Part shown: positions 43,699-51,246 of the stretch, in pieces
How positions within the stretch are numbered: the first letter of the stretch is position 1
How the letters are laid out: each line of letters starts with the position of its first letter
NCBI GenBank assembly: GCA_022360095.1
Contig: JAKSDK010001243.1
Span: forward strand, 28,104-92,103
Length of the DNA: 64,000 nucleotides
Source of the DNA: Phycisphaerales bacterium
GTDB taxonomy: Bacteria > Planctomycetota > Phycisphaerae > UBA1845 > UTPLA1
Reading direction: 5' to 3'
Translations under genes and position numbers: made by a program
The notes under the pieces: generated by a model
Database searches by the model: none
What the model was told of the DNA's origin: nothing
The model's input: the letters and a program-made list of their open reading frames with translations, nothing else

Positions 43699-44622
43699 TC
43701 ACGGCTCGCCCGCCTCGGTCTTCGCCAAAGCCGGCGGAGCAGGGATGATGATCATCTGCCCGATCTTGAGTTCGTGCGGATTCTCGATCTGACGGTTGGC
43801 TTGTAAGATATGAAGGACGAATCGGCCGGAATCATAATAGTATTCTGAAAGATGCGACAACGTATCGCCCTCACGAACCCGATGCCGCCTCGGCCACGCT
43901 GAGCGGGCACCCGTTGAGCCGGCGGGTGAAACGTCTTGCTCCGGCCCGACCGATTCACTCGCCGGAGGAGGAGCAGTCTTACGATCAGGACGTCCCACGC
44001 TGGGCCTCACCTTGGCGGAGTTGCGGTCAGCCGATGGGCCGGCCGAAGTCCCGGGCCTGCTGGCGTTCTCGTATTCGGCCTTGATCGTTGAAGCAATGTC
44101 ACGGCAAAGTGACTTGGTCAGTTGGCGTAGGTTCCCAAACGCTTTCATGTCAGGCGACACCGCCCACACAATGTCGCCCGACTTCACATCCACGCAACGA
44201 GCCGAAAGGCTGAGCTCCGCGGAAGGCCAAACGCCGCCCACTTGATGAAAACGATTGACGTTGCCCATCACCAGCACATCGGCATCCAACAGGTCGCCCG
44301 CCTTCTCAAGACCGTGCTCCTGGACAAACGACAAAGCGGACGACTCATGCTCCGCGAGAATCTTCCTCAGCTTCGCCCGTTCCGTCACACGATACGTCCG
44401 GACGGCGACCAGCGCATCCGTCAGTAACGCCGCCACGATCTCGCCATCATTCGCACTCCCCGCCTCGCCATCGGCATGGTCAAAAGGCAAGACCGCAACG
44501 CGCTTGTGGCGCGGACTGGAATAAAACGCATCCCCAAAACTCACCGGCCCGGGGCCGCAACCCGCCAAGGTGGCCAGGACGATTCCGCTTATCGAGGCAA
44601 AACGGATGGTTGGATTGGACAT
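43699..44622 (-). CDS. Lipoprotein with CsgG-like and LysM domains
   Basis: 307 residues. The signal peptide ends in lipobox LAGC at residue 22. Residues about 35-195 look like a CsgG/FlgO-type beta domain (KRVAVLPFDHADG, LTDALVAVRTYRVTERAKLR, DADVLVMGNVNRF, ARCVDVKSGDIVW). A Pro/Ser-rich linker of about 55 residues follows, then a LysM peptidoglycan-binding domain (HRVREGDTLSHLSEYYY, LQANRQIENPHELKIGQMII, split here, ending IIPAPP). Lipid-anchored with a wall-binding arm; probably structural in the envelope. It diverges from nothing nearby and stands alone. Confidence 0.85.
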   Translation of the reverse strand: MSNPTIRFASISGIVLATLAGCGPGPVSFGDAFYSSPRHKRVAVLPFDHADGEAGSANDGEIVAALLTDALVAVRTYRVTERAKLRKILAEHESSALSFVQEHGLEKAGDLLDADVLVMGNVNRFHQVGGVWPSAELSLSARCVDVKSGDIVWAVSPDMKAFGNLRQLTKSLCRDIASTIKAEYENASRPGTSAGPSADRNSAKVRPSVGRPDRKTAPPPASESVGPEQDVSPAGSTGARSAWPRRHRVREGDTLSHLSEYYYDSGRFVLHILQANRQIENPHELKIGQMIIIPAPPALAKTEAGEP

Positions 44623-44694
44623 TGCCGTTACCTGCCCTTGTTGATTCTGAGAATCACGATCGTGTCGTACGGAAACACAATTTGACCGTCGCCA

Positions 44695-45222
44695 CTATAC
44701 ACCACACCGATCGGGCTCGCCAGACCGATCAAGCAGGGCAACGCGATTTCGCCTTGGAACATCATCAAGAGTGAAACAAGAGGGTGGACGTAAACTCATG
44801 CACCGAAGATATGACCAAATTAGACCGTCGGTCGTCGTACGTGCCGGACGGGCCAAAGGCGACAAAGGCAGGGCCGGTGCCGAGAATTTTAATGAGTCCG
44901 GTCCCATGAGAGTGTACTCAGAGTGCTCTTCATCGTCAGGGACAAAGACATAGCAAATGGAGCAAGCTCCAAGCCCCGACTTTTCTCCCAACTTGCAAAG
45001 ACACACCATCTTGATGCCCAAGGCCCGCCGCAGGCCGATGTCATATTGCTTCTTGGCAAAGTCGGCATTGGATGCAGGCAAGGGGGCTTTTATCCAATAC
45101 CCTCTGCGATGGAACGCCACGTCTTCATGGAAAACCCATTTGATATTGTTGCTGTATCCGGCTTCCGGGAGGAACTTCAGGAAACGTTCCAAAGCTGACT
45201 CAAATGGTTCTGTGATAGGCAT
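44695..45222 (-). CDS. Hypothetical protein
   Basis: 175 residues, no signal peptide or membrane segment. I do not recognise a family. It is rich in aromatic and charged residues at the start (FLKFLPEAGYSNNIKWVFHE, RRGYWIKAPLP), with a Cys cluster in the middle (MVCLCKLGEKSGLGACSICY) and a Pro/Arg-rich, less conserved-looking end. The coding choice is supported by the absence of competing frames and by spacing from neighbours on the same strand (38 nt after the peptidase gene that starts at 47081). The C-terminal 50 residues could be drift past a lost stop. Confidence 0.55.
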   Translation of the reverse strand: MPITEPFESALERFLKFLPEAGYSNNIKWVFHEDVAFHRRGYWIKAPLPASNADFAKKQYDIGLRRALGIKMVCLCKLGEKSGLGACSICYVFVPDDEEHSEYTLMGPDSLKFSAPALPLSPLARPARTTTDGLIWSYLRCMSLRPPSCFTLDDVPRRNRVALLDRSGEPDRCGV

Positions 45223-45260
45223 GGCATGGATACCAGGTTTCTTGCTATGGATGGCGAGAA

Positions 45261-47081
45261 TTACTGCTCCACAAAAAGCGCTTCGGCGGTCTCCACACGC
45301 GTCGCTTGAATTAACCAGGACTTGAGCTTGTCCGGGTCTTTGCAGGTTTTGATTCTGGTGCGCGTCGAATCATTCGTCGTGATGCCTCGGGCATCCATCA
45401 GCTTGAGAATGCCCGACGCAAGTCGGTCGGCTTCCTTGCCAGAATTCGGATTCTCCGGTTTCTGATTGAGTTCACGCACGCGCAGCCGGTCCCCCGTCGC
45501 CCCCGCAACCTTGCGATACCACGACTCCGGATAACCGGGATGGGTCACTTTGCCGTGCTCGTCCTTGACGTTTCCGTCAAGATATTTCCAGACCAGAAAC
45601 TCACCAAGCCTTCGCCATCGCTTCACAACCGCGTCCCCCTGCTCAACGGAATACGCCGTGAGATAATCGATGGCCTGACCGGGTGATTTCTTATACAGCA
45701 CTTCCGCCGCCGCCTCGATCCGAGGCTGATCGGCGATGAACCGGCCCTCGAGGTCGCGCTGCACGAGCCGAACGTCCTCGATCATGTCGTTGTAGCGCAA
45801 ATACGCGTAGTTCGAAACGAAATTAAACGTCCAAAACGCCGAGTCCCACGTAAACTCATCAAACGACCCGGTCCCCACCGCATAGCTCCGCGGCACCTCG
45901 GTCATGCCGCAGTACATCGGCACGTATACGGTACTGTAAGTATCATCAACACCGAACCAGAGCACGCCTCCGATCGGGTCCGGAAGCCACGAGCGCGACT
46001 GAGCGACGAAGGAAAAACCGGTCTGTTGCGTGGAGGTCGCCCTTTCGTTCAGATACTCCTTCTTCCCGACTTTCCACGTCAACGGACGCCACCGATACGG
46101 AAGTTCATAAGGCCCGGCCCCGATATCCTTGGTCATGTCGAGTTCAGTGTCCTCGAAGTGATCGCGCATGAGTTCCATCACGTCCCGCACACCGAGCTTC
46201 TTCTCCGGCTTGATCCAAAGGGGGAGCGGCTCGGCATTGTCCACACCGGTCACCCAATCGACAGAGAAAGTCTCGGAGGGCGCCGTACGCCGATACATGC
46301 ACCACACCCGTGAGTCACAAAACCGCCGATCACCAAAGTCCATCGGTCCGTACGCGTCCGCAAAACTGAACGCTTCATCCGACCCGTCGAAGTACCCTTT
46401 CTTCCTGGCAAACGAAATGACATCGGGGGCATACAACGTGTTCTCCGGGTCGTCCAACGGAAACTGCCGGATACGAGGCGTGTTCGCGTGTCCGGAGATA
46501 AAGCCGTCGGGGATCTTCCGCGCGACCCATACCGCCCCCTTCTCATCCGGCCCCTTCCCGATGATCTCAAACAGCCAGGCTTCATTCGGATCGGCGATCG
46601 ACATACTCTCACCCGAACTGTAATACCCGTACTCAGCCACGAGGTTGGTGATCACTTGAATCATCTCCCTCGCCGTTCGCGCCCGTTGCAGACCGATGTA
46701 CATCAGACTGCCGTAATCCATGATCGCCTTGGGATCGCGCAGCTCCTTGCGCCCGCCCCATGTGGTCTCCCCGATGGCGACCTGATGCTCGTTCATGTTC
46801 CCGACAACGGAATACGTCTGCTGCACCTGCTTGATCTTTCCCAGAAACTTGCCCGTGTCCCATTCATGGACGTTGAGCATCTCGCCCGGCAGATGAGACC
46901 GAGCCGGCGTGTAATAAAGCTCACCGTAAAGAACATGGGCATCGGCAGCATACGTAATCATCGTGGAGCCGTCGGCCGAGGCGCCCTTGGTCACGAGAAA
47001 GCTGGTACATGCCGAAGCGGTCCGGCCTGAGATAAGAACGCCGACGACCACCAAAAATGCGATTGAATTCACTGGCCTCAC
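45261..47081 (-). CDS. Secreted C69-family dipeptidase
   Basis: 606 residues from GTG 47081, selected because AGGAGG lies 7 nt upstream and the protein then begins VRPVNSIAFLVVVGVLISGR, a signal peptide; the longer frame from 47162 lacks both. Cleavage before ACTSFLVTKGASADGS would expose the N-terminal cysteine nucleophile typical of peptidase family C69 (PepD-like, Ntn hydrolase). Other family features: YAADAHVLYGELYYTPA, NEHQVAIGETTWGGR, YGSLMYIGLQRARTAREMI, GESMSIADPNEAWLFEIIGK, split as GESMSIADPNEAW and LFEIIGK. Probably a periplasmic dipeptidase for nutrient peptides or wall fragments. Confidence 0.9.
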   Translation of the reverse strand: MRPVNSIAFLVVVGVLISGRTASACTSFLVTKGASADGSTMITYAADAHVLYGELYYTPARSHLPGEMLNVHEWDTGKFLGKIKQVQQTYSVVGNMNEHQVAIGETTWGGRKELRDPKAIMDYGSLMYIGLQRARTAREMIQVITNLVAEYGYYSSGESMSIADPNEAWLFEIIGKGPDEKGAVWVARKIPDGFISGHANTPRIRQFPLDDPENTLYAPDVISFARKKGYFDGSDEAFSFADAYGPMDFGDRRFCDSRVWCMYRRTAPSETFSVDWVTGVDNAEPLPLWIKPEKKLGVRDVMELMRDHFEDTELDMTKDIGAGPYELPYRWRPLTWKVGKKEYLNERATSTQQTGFSFVAQSRSWLPDPIGGVLWFGVDDTYSTVYVPMYCGMTEVPRSYAVGTGSFDEFTWDSAFWTFNFVSNYAYLRYNDMIEDVRLVQRDLEGRFIADQPRIEAAAEVLYKKSPGQAIDYLTAYSVEQGDAVVKRWRRLGEFLVWKYLDGNVKDEHGKVTHPGYPESWYRKVAGATGDRLRVRELNQKPENPNSGKEADRLASGILKLMDARGITTNDSTRTRIKTCKDPDKLKSWLIQATRVETAEALFVEQ

Positions 47082-47220
47082 GGGTTTCCTCCTGTCGAAA
47101 CGGATCGCCCAATGTCTTGACAAAGACACGAAGTTTGAAACGTCGATCACCTGAAATCTCATTTTGTTCGAAAATAGTATAGCATCTCAGCGAGACGCCG
47201 AGGTCGAATGCGTCAAAAAG

Positions 47221-47242
47221 CCCCGGACCGCCCCGTCCGGGG
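47221..47242 (-). terminator. Terminator for the symporter operon
   Basis: Stem CCCCGGAC (47221-47228) and GTCCGGGG (47235-47242) with a 6-nt loop. On the minus strand it is followed by CTTTTTGA, giving a U run. It lies 29 nt after the symporter stop on the minus strand. The same CCCCGG arm sequence occurs at 33527 and 51176. Confidence 0.8.
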
Positions 47243-47270
47243 TCTGAAGCAAGTGCCTAACGGAACCGGC

Positions 47271-49142
47271 CTAATTCGCCTCCGCGTCCGTCTCATCGAA
47301 ATGCGACTCCGGCTCATGCGCGCCGGCAGGAATGCGGACGGATTCGACCAGTGCCACCACACGCTGCGACGGCGGCGACGTCATCCGCGAGACGAGCAAC
47401 GTGACCGCAAAATTAAGCAGACACCCCACGGCCCCGATGCCTTCGGCGCTGATGCCGAAAAACCATGCCTCCATCAGCGGCCCGTCCGTGCCGAAGATCT
47501 TGTCCGACCGATTCAAAACGATATAGACGGCCGTAAATGTCAAACCGACGATCATGCCGGTGATGGCCCCCGCCCGGTTGGTCCGCTTGTCGAAGATGCC
47601 CAGGAGGATGATCGGAAAAAAACTGGCCGCCGCCAGACCGAAGGCGAAGGCCACGACCTGGGCCACGAAACCGGGGGGATTAATTCCGAAATACCCGGCA
47701 AAAACGATCGCCACCACAATCATCAACCGCCCCACCAACACCCGCCGTCGTTCCGGTGCGTGCGGGTCGATGAAATGAATGTACAGATCGTGCGCAACCG
47801 AACTGGAAATGACCAGCAACAAACCCGCTGCCGTCGAGAGTGCCGCGGCCAGACCGCCCGTGGCCACGAGCGCGATCACCCATGGCGCCAGCCCGGCCAC
47901 CTCAGGTGTCGCCAGGACAATAATGTCCCGGTCCACCACGGCCTCCTCAAACCCGCCGTCGTCCGCACGCAGTTGAATCCGCCCGTCGCTGTTTTTGTCG
48001 TCGAACGTAATCAAACCGGTCATCTGCCAACTCACGGCCCAGTCGATGTCTTGACGGACTCCCTGAGCATCAACTTTGCCAAGATGATAGATCTTTCTCG
48101 ACGTCGCTCCATCGATCCGAACCGTGTCGATGCGTTGCACCTCGGCCTCATGCAGCGTCTCGATCAGGTTGTATCGTGCAAAGGCGGCCAGCGCCGGTGC
48201 CGTCGTATAGAGCAAAGCGATGAACAACAACGCCCACCCCGCCGACCATCGTGCTGCCCTCACGCTCGGCGTCGTGTAAAAGCGAACAATGACATGAGGC
48301 AGACCCGCCGTTCCGACCATAAGCGCCAGCGTAATGCAGAACACATCCAGCTTGGACTTGGTGGCGAACGGTCGCGTGTACTCGGTAAACCCGAGGTCGA
48401 CTTGAATCGCGTTGAGCCGTTCGCCGATCGTGCTGAACGTCAGGCCCGCCTGCGGAATCGAGTGCCCGGTCAACACGCGCGCGATCGCCACCGCTGGAAT
48501 CAAAAAGGCAACGATGAGCACGCCGTATTGAATCACTTGTGTCCAGGTGATGCCTTTCATGCCGCCGAGGACCGCAAAGAACGCGACGATCACCATTCCA
48601 ATGACGACGCCCTCCCAGATCGGCACTTCCAGAAAACGACTGAAGACGATCCCGACACCGCGCATCTGCCCCGCCACATAGGTCATGGAAACGAAAATCG
48701 CGCAAATCGCTGCCACGATTCGCGCCGTCTCGCTGTCATAGCGCTCACCGACAAAATCCGGCACCGTGTACTTGCCGAACTTACGCAGGTAAGGCGCGAG
48801 CAATAGCGCGAGCAGCACATAACCGCCCGTCCATCCCATCAAATAGATGCATCCGTCGTAGCCGAGAAAACTGATCAGCCCGGCCATCGAGATGAATGAC
48901 GCGGCCGACATCCAGTCAGCGGCCGTCGCAGCGCCGTTGGCCATGGCCGGCACGCCGCGCCCCGCGACATAAAACCCCTGCGTCTCGCGCACCCGACTTC
49001 GCCAACCGATGTACAGGTAAATGAGGAACGTAATGGTGACGAACAGGAAGGTGAAGGCACGGGTCGCTTCAGGGCCGGACCCGTCGAACGACGACAGGGG
49101 GCCGGCGCCGAGCACCGGAGTAAACCATCGTGCCGCGATCAC
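47271..49142 (-). CDS. Sodium:solute symporter, large subunit (VC_2705-type)
   Basis: 623 residues with about 13 membrane helices of the SSS family: YVAGRGVPAMANGAATAADW and MSAASFISMAGLISFLGYDG, the conserved start of cation/acetate and related symporters. Later FVSMTYVAGQMRGVGIVFSR and GLAAALSTAAGLLLVISSSV carry sodium-site serines. A hydrophilic loop at about residues 340-400 (GATSRKIYHLGKVD, FDDKNSDGRIQLRADDGG) is typical of the subfamily that works with a DUF4212 partner. It moves a small organic acid or similar solute with sodium. The start overlaps the small-subunit stop by 4 nt. Confidence 0.93.
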   Translation of the reverse strand: MIAARWFTPVLGAGPLSSFDGSGPEATRAFTFLFVTITFLIYLYIGWRSRVRETQGFYVAGRGVPAMANGAATAADWMSAASFISMAGLISFLGYDGCIYLMGWTGGYVLLALLLAPYLRKFGKYTVPDFVGERYDSETARIVAAICAIFVSMTYVAGQMRGVGIVFSRFLEVPIWEGVVIGMVIVAFFAVLGGMKGITWTQVIQYGVLIVAFLIPAVAIARVLTGHSIPQAGLTFSTIGERLNAIQVDLGFTEYTRPFATKSKLDVFCITLALMVGTAGLPHVIVRFYTTPSVRAARWSAGWALLFIALLYTTAPALAAFARYNLIETLHEAEVQRIDTVRIDGATSRKIYHLGKVDAQGVRQDIDWAVSWQMTGLITFDDKNSDGRIQLRADDGGFEEAVVDRDIIVLATPEVAGLAPWVIALVATGGLAAALSTAAGLLLVISSSVAHDLYIHFIDPHAPERRRVLVGRLMIVVAIVFAGYFGINPPGFVAQVVAFAFGLAAASFFPIILLGIFDKRTNRAGAITGMIVGLTFTAVYIVLNRSDKIFGTDGPLMEAWFFGISAEGIGAVGCLLNFAVTLLVSRMTSPPSQRVVALVESVRIPAGAHEPESHFDETDAEAN

Positions 49143-49423
49143 TCATCGACTCCGTGCTTGCGATCCAGTCGATCCATCCGCCACGCATAAACGAAGATCA
49201 GGACCACGAACACATAGATGGAGCCCTGCTGGGCAAACCAGAACCCAAACGGCAACTCGCCGATCTGCCAGGCGTTCAGCCGCTCGACGAACAAAATGCC
49301 GAACCCGTAAGAGACGAGCGCCCAGATCGCCAGCAACGCGACGATCAACCGCAGATTGGCCCGCCAGTAAGCACGCTTATCCGGCTCCTTGTTTCTGCCC
49401 TTTTGCTGCGGCGGTGGATTCAT
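49139..49423 (-). CDS. DUF4212 small subunit of sodium:solute symporter
   Basis: 94 residues from ATG 49423; the frame also allows GTG 49465, adding 14 residues that family members usually lack. Two membrane helices: LRLIVALLAIWALVSYGFGI and SIYVFVVLIFVYAWRMDRLD. The motifs YWRANLRLI, GFWFAQQGSIYVF and the ending YAWRMDRLDRKHGVDE match DUF4212 proteins, partners of SSS transporters. Coupled by a 4-nt overlap to the large subunit. Confidence 0.9.
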   Translation of the reverse strand: MNPPPQQKGRNKEPDKRAYWRANLRLIVALLAIWALVSYGFGILFVERLNAWQIGELPFGFWFAQQGSIYVFVVLIFVYAWRMDRLDRKHGVDE

Positions 49424-49504
49424 GTCGGAAATGCTACACGAATCATCCTCCGGTCGAAATTGCACCGAACCTGAAAGGAATTCACAAGCTCGATCGGATC
49501 ACCG

Positions 49505-50617
49505 TCATCGACCTTGCGCAACCGGCTGTTTTTCTTTGGCCTCGCTTTTTTTCACCCTGGCCAGGCCGTCGAGCAGCGATCGAATCGCCTCGTGGTTCTT
49601 GGCCGTTTGAACGATGACGAGCGTGTCATTGAAAACCGAGATCTGACCGATATTGCCGCCGTTCTCCATCCAGGTCGACGGATCGACCGTCTTCTGAATC
49701 ACTTGAATCAACTCCGGCGTCCTTCGTGCAGTCAACAGGGTATGTAAGCTTCCGAGCAATCCGTCATAGCGGTGGGCATCCTTGGTCCCAGCCCCCTCGA
49801 TCTCGTACAGTGCTCGCACGACTTTCAGTCGGTCACCGGGAGACAGTTCGGCCTGCACAAGATCGGCGCAGTGATACAGTCGGGTCTCGGTTTGCCGGCC
49901 CAACACATCTTCAGTGCCAACCATCAGGAGTCCGTCGCTGATGGCATACGTGAGAATCTCCCCACTTTGGCCCGCGGACCGTAGTGCCATCCCCAACACC
50001 GTGGAGATCCTTACATCCCAGAGATTGAGCGTCACCTCGGTACCTCGGTCGATGCCCACGTTTTCCATCGATGCCCAGTCGACGAAAATATTCACGCCTG
50101 CGATGTCCCGCACGAAATTCAAGATCCCCTCCAGGCTCTTGGAATCAAACATGACGTCAACCCTCTTCTTAAGGGCGAGCCGAATCTCCTCGTTTCCAGA
50201 ATAGGTCGGCTGCGCAATCCGGATCGATGCAGACGGAGACTCTGGGGCCACTTCTTTCGCAGAATTCTCCGCGGACGTCTGAGACGGTGAAAACGGATTG
50301 CCCGGCTGAGGTGGCATGAGGAACGAGGTCGCCAACGTTGCCGTCACGATGATAGATGCTGCCAATACCGATCGCATGATCCATCTCCTTCCTTGGCCGA
50401 TTTGGCCAAAGCGTTGTGCCAGGACCGCGGCATGGCCGAAGTCCTCCAGAATCCGTGAAACCGCCTCATCGGGCGGCATACCTTCGTCTAACAGATCACG
50501 AAGTTGGGTTTCGATGTGATCTTCCAACTCCGCACGAATGGCGTCACGATGCCGCGGCCTGAGCCGCAGCGCCTTTTCAATCTCATCGAGGTAGTTTTCA
50601 AATGCCTTACGGTTCAC
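49505..50617 (-). CDS. Membrane protein with HAAS-type prefix and secretin-like domain
   Basis: 370 residues from GTG 50617. Residues 1-75 are a HAAS/permease-prefix helical module (FENYLDEIEKALRLRPRHRD, SRILEDFGHAAVLAQRFGQI) of the sort regulated by PadR proteins. A membrane helix follows (RSVLAASIIVTATLATSFLM), then a Pro/Ser linker and a beta-alpha domain resembling secretin/TonB short N-terminal domains (VDVMFDSKSLEGILNFVRDI, AGVNIFVDWASMENVGI, LNLWDVRISTVLGMALRSAG, ending FNDTLVIVQTAKNHEAIRSL). It lies 92 nt downstream of the PadR gene on the same strand. Function unknown. Confidence 0.8.
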   Translation of the reverse strand: MNRKAFENYLDEIEKALRLRPRHRDAIRAELEDHIETQLRDLLDEGMPPDEAVSRILEDFGHAAVLAQRFGQIGQGRRWIMRSVLAASIIVTATLATSFLMPPQPGNPFSPSQTSAENSAKEVAPESPSASIRIAQPTYSGNEEIRLALKKRVDVMFDSKSLEGILNFVRDIAGVNIFVDWASMENVGIDRGTEVTLNLWDVRISTVLGMALRSAGQSGEILTYAISDGLLMVGTEDVLGRQTETRLYHCADLVQAELSPGDRLKVVRALYEIEGAGTKDAHRYDGLLGSLHTLLTARRTPELIQVIQKTVDPSTWMENGGNIGQISVFNDTLVIVQTAKNHEAIRSLLDGLARVKKSEAKEKQPVAQGR

Positions 50618-50709
50618 ATGAATGCCAACTGAACCACGGTCTCATAAGGGTCCAGACAAAACGAAACGTCCTCGCCCGACCGATTCGACCTGTGTCCATG
50701 CACAGCCGC

Positions 50710-51048
50710 CTAGGTGCTCGGCAGCACAGGAGAAAGCAAAGCGTTGATGTAATCGGAAAAGGCATACCACTGCTGGGCCTGGTTTTTGAGCTTGGCACGC
50801 CCCGCTCTTGTCAAACGGTACCATTTCCGCCGCCGCTCTCCGACATCTTCCCAACGGCTGGTAATCGCGCCGGCGTACTCCAATCGGTGAAGAATCGGAT
50901 AAAGCGTCCCTGCTTGTACCTTGTGCCGATCATGACTGGCCTCGCGAAGACGCTTCAGGATCAAGTAACCATACTTCTCCCCGTCCGCAAGGGCCGCGAG
51001 CGCGACCAGATCGATACTTCCCCGCAAAAGGTTGGAATTGAAAGTCAT
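50710..51048 (-). CDS. PadR-family transcriptional regulator
   Basis: 112 residues from ATG 51048; the longer frame to 51108 would run over the operator and is rejected. It starts MTFNSNLLRGSIDLVALAAL and has the PadR winged helix with KYGYLILKRLREASHD, AGTLYPILHRLEYAGAI, WEDVGERRRKWYRLTRAGRA. The C-terminal helix ends FSDYINALL. PadR proteins of this size usually repress their own operon, here with the HAAS-prefix gene. A clear inverted repeat sits 36-54 nt upstream of the start. Confidence 0.93.
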   Translation of the reverse strand: MTFNSNLLRGSIDLVALAALADGEKYGYLILKRLREASHDRHKVQAGTLYPILHRLEYAGAITSRWEDVGERRRKWYRLTRAGRAKLKNQAQQWYAFSDYINALLSPVLPST

Positions 51049-51083
51049 CGTCGTATCTCGTCCACAACGAAGGTTCCCATCAA

Positions 51084-51102
51084 TATATAGCGTCACTATA
51101 TA
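51084..51102. promoter_or_regulatory. Probable PadR operator, TATATAG-N5-CTATATA
   Basis: Exact inverted repeat TATATAG (51084-51090), spacer CGTCA, CTATATA (51096-51102), in a strikingly A+T-rich 30-bp patch 36-54 nt before the PadR start. On the minus strand it would overlap promoter elements. Form and position fit self-repression by the PadR protein. Confidence 0.75.
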
Positions 51103-51175
51103 TAGCATCGATATGCAATCAAGTCAACCACCTTGATCAATAGTTCTTGGCGCAACCCCAAAAGCAAAAAAAAAG

Positions 51176-51197
51176 CCCCGGGCCGCCCTGCCCGGGG
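51176..51197 (-). terminator. Terminator of the phosphodiesterase-TPR gene
   Basis: Stem CCCCGGGC (51176-51183) and GCCCGGGG (51190-51197), loop CGCCCT. On the minus strand it is followed by CTTTTTTTTTGC, a classic Rho-independent tract, 50 nt after the stop at 51247. Confidence 0.9.
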
Positions 51198-51246
51198 TCC
51201 TACGGATGTCCACGATCTCACGAAGTTCCCGCTCAAACACCAAACA

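Noticed and set aside
47176..47181. TATACT on the minus strand as -10 box for the C69 peptidase
   Set aside because: No -35 hexamer at a suitable distance, so it is not reported as a feature.
47208..48806. 532-residue plus-strand open frame
   Set aside because: Antisense to the sodium symporter; the Arg/His-rich translation is typical of a reversed membrane-protein gene.
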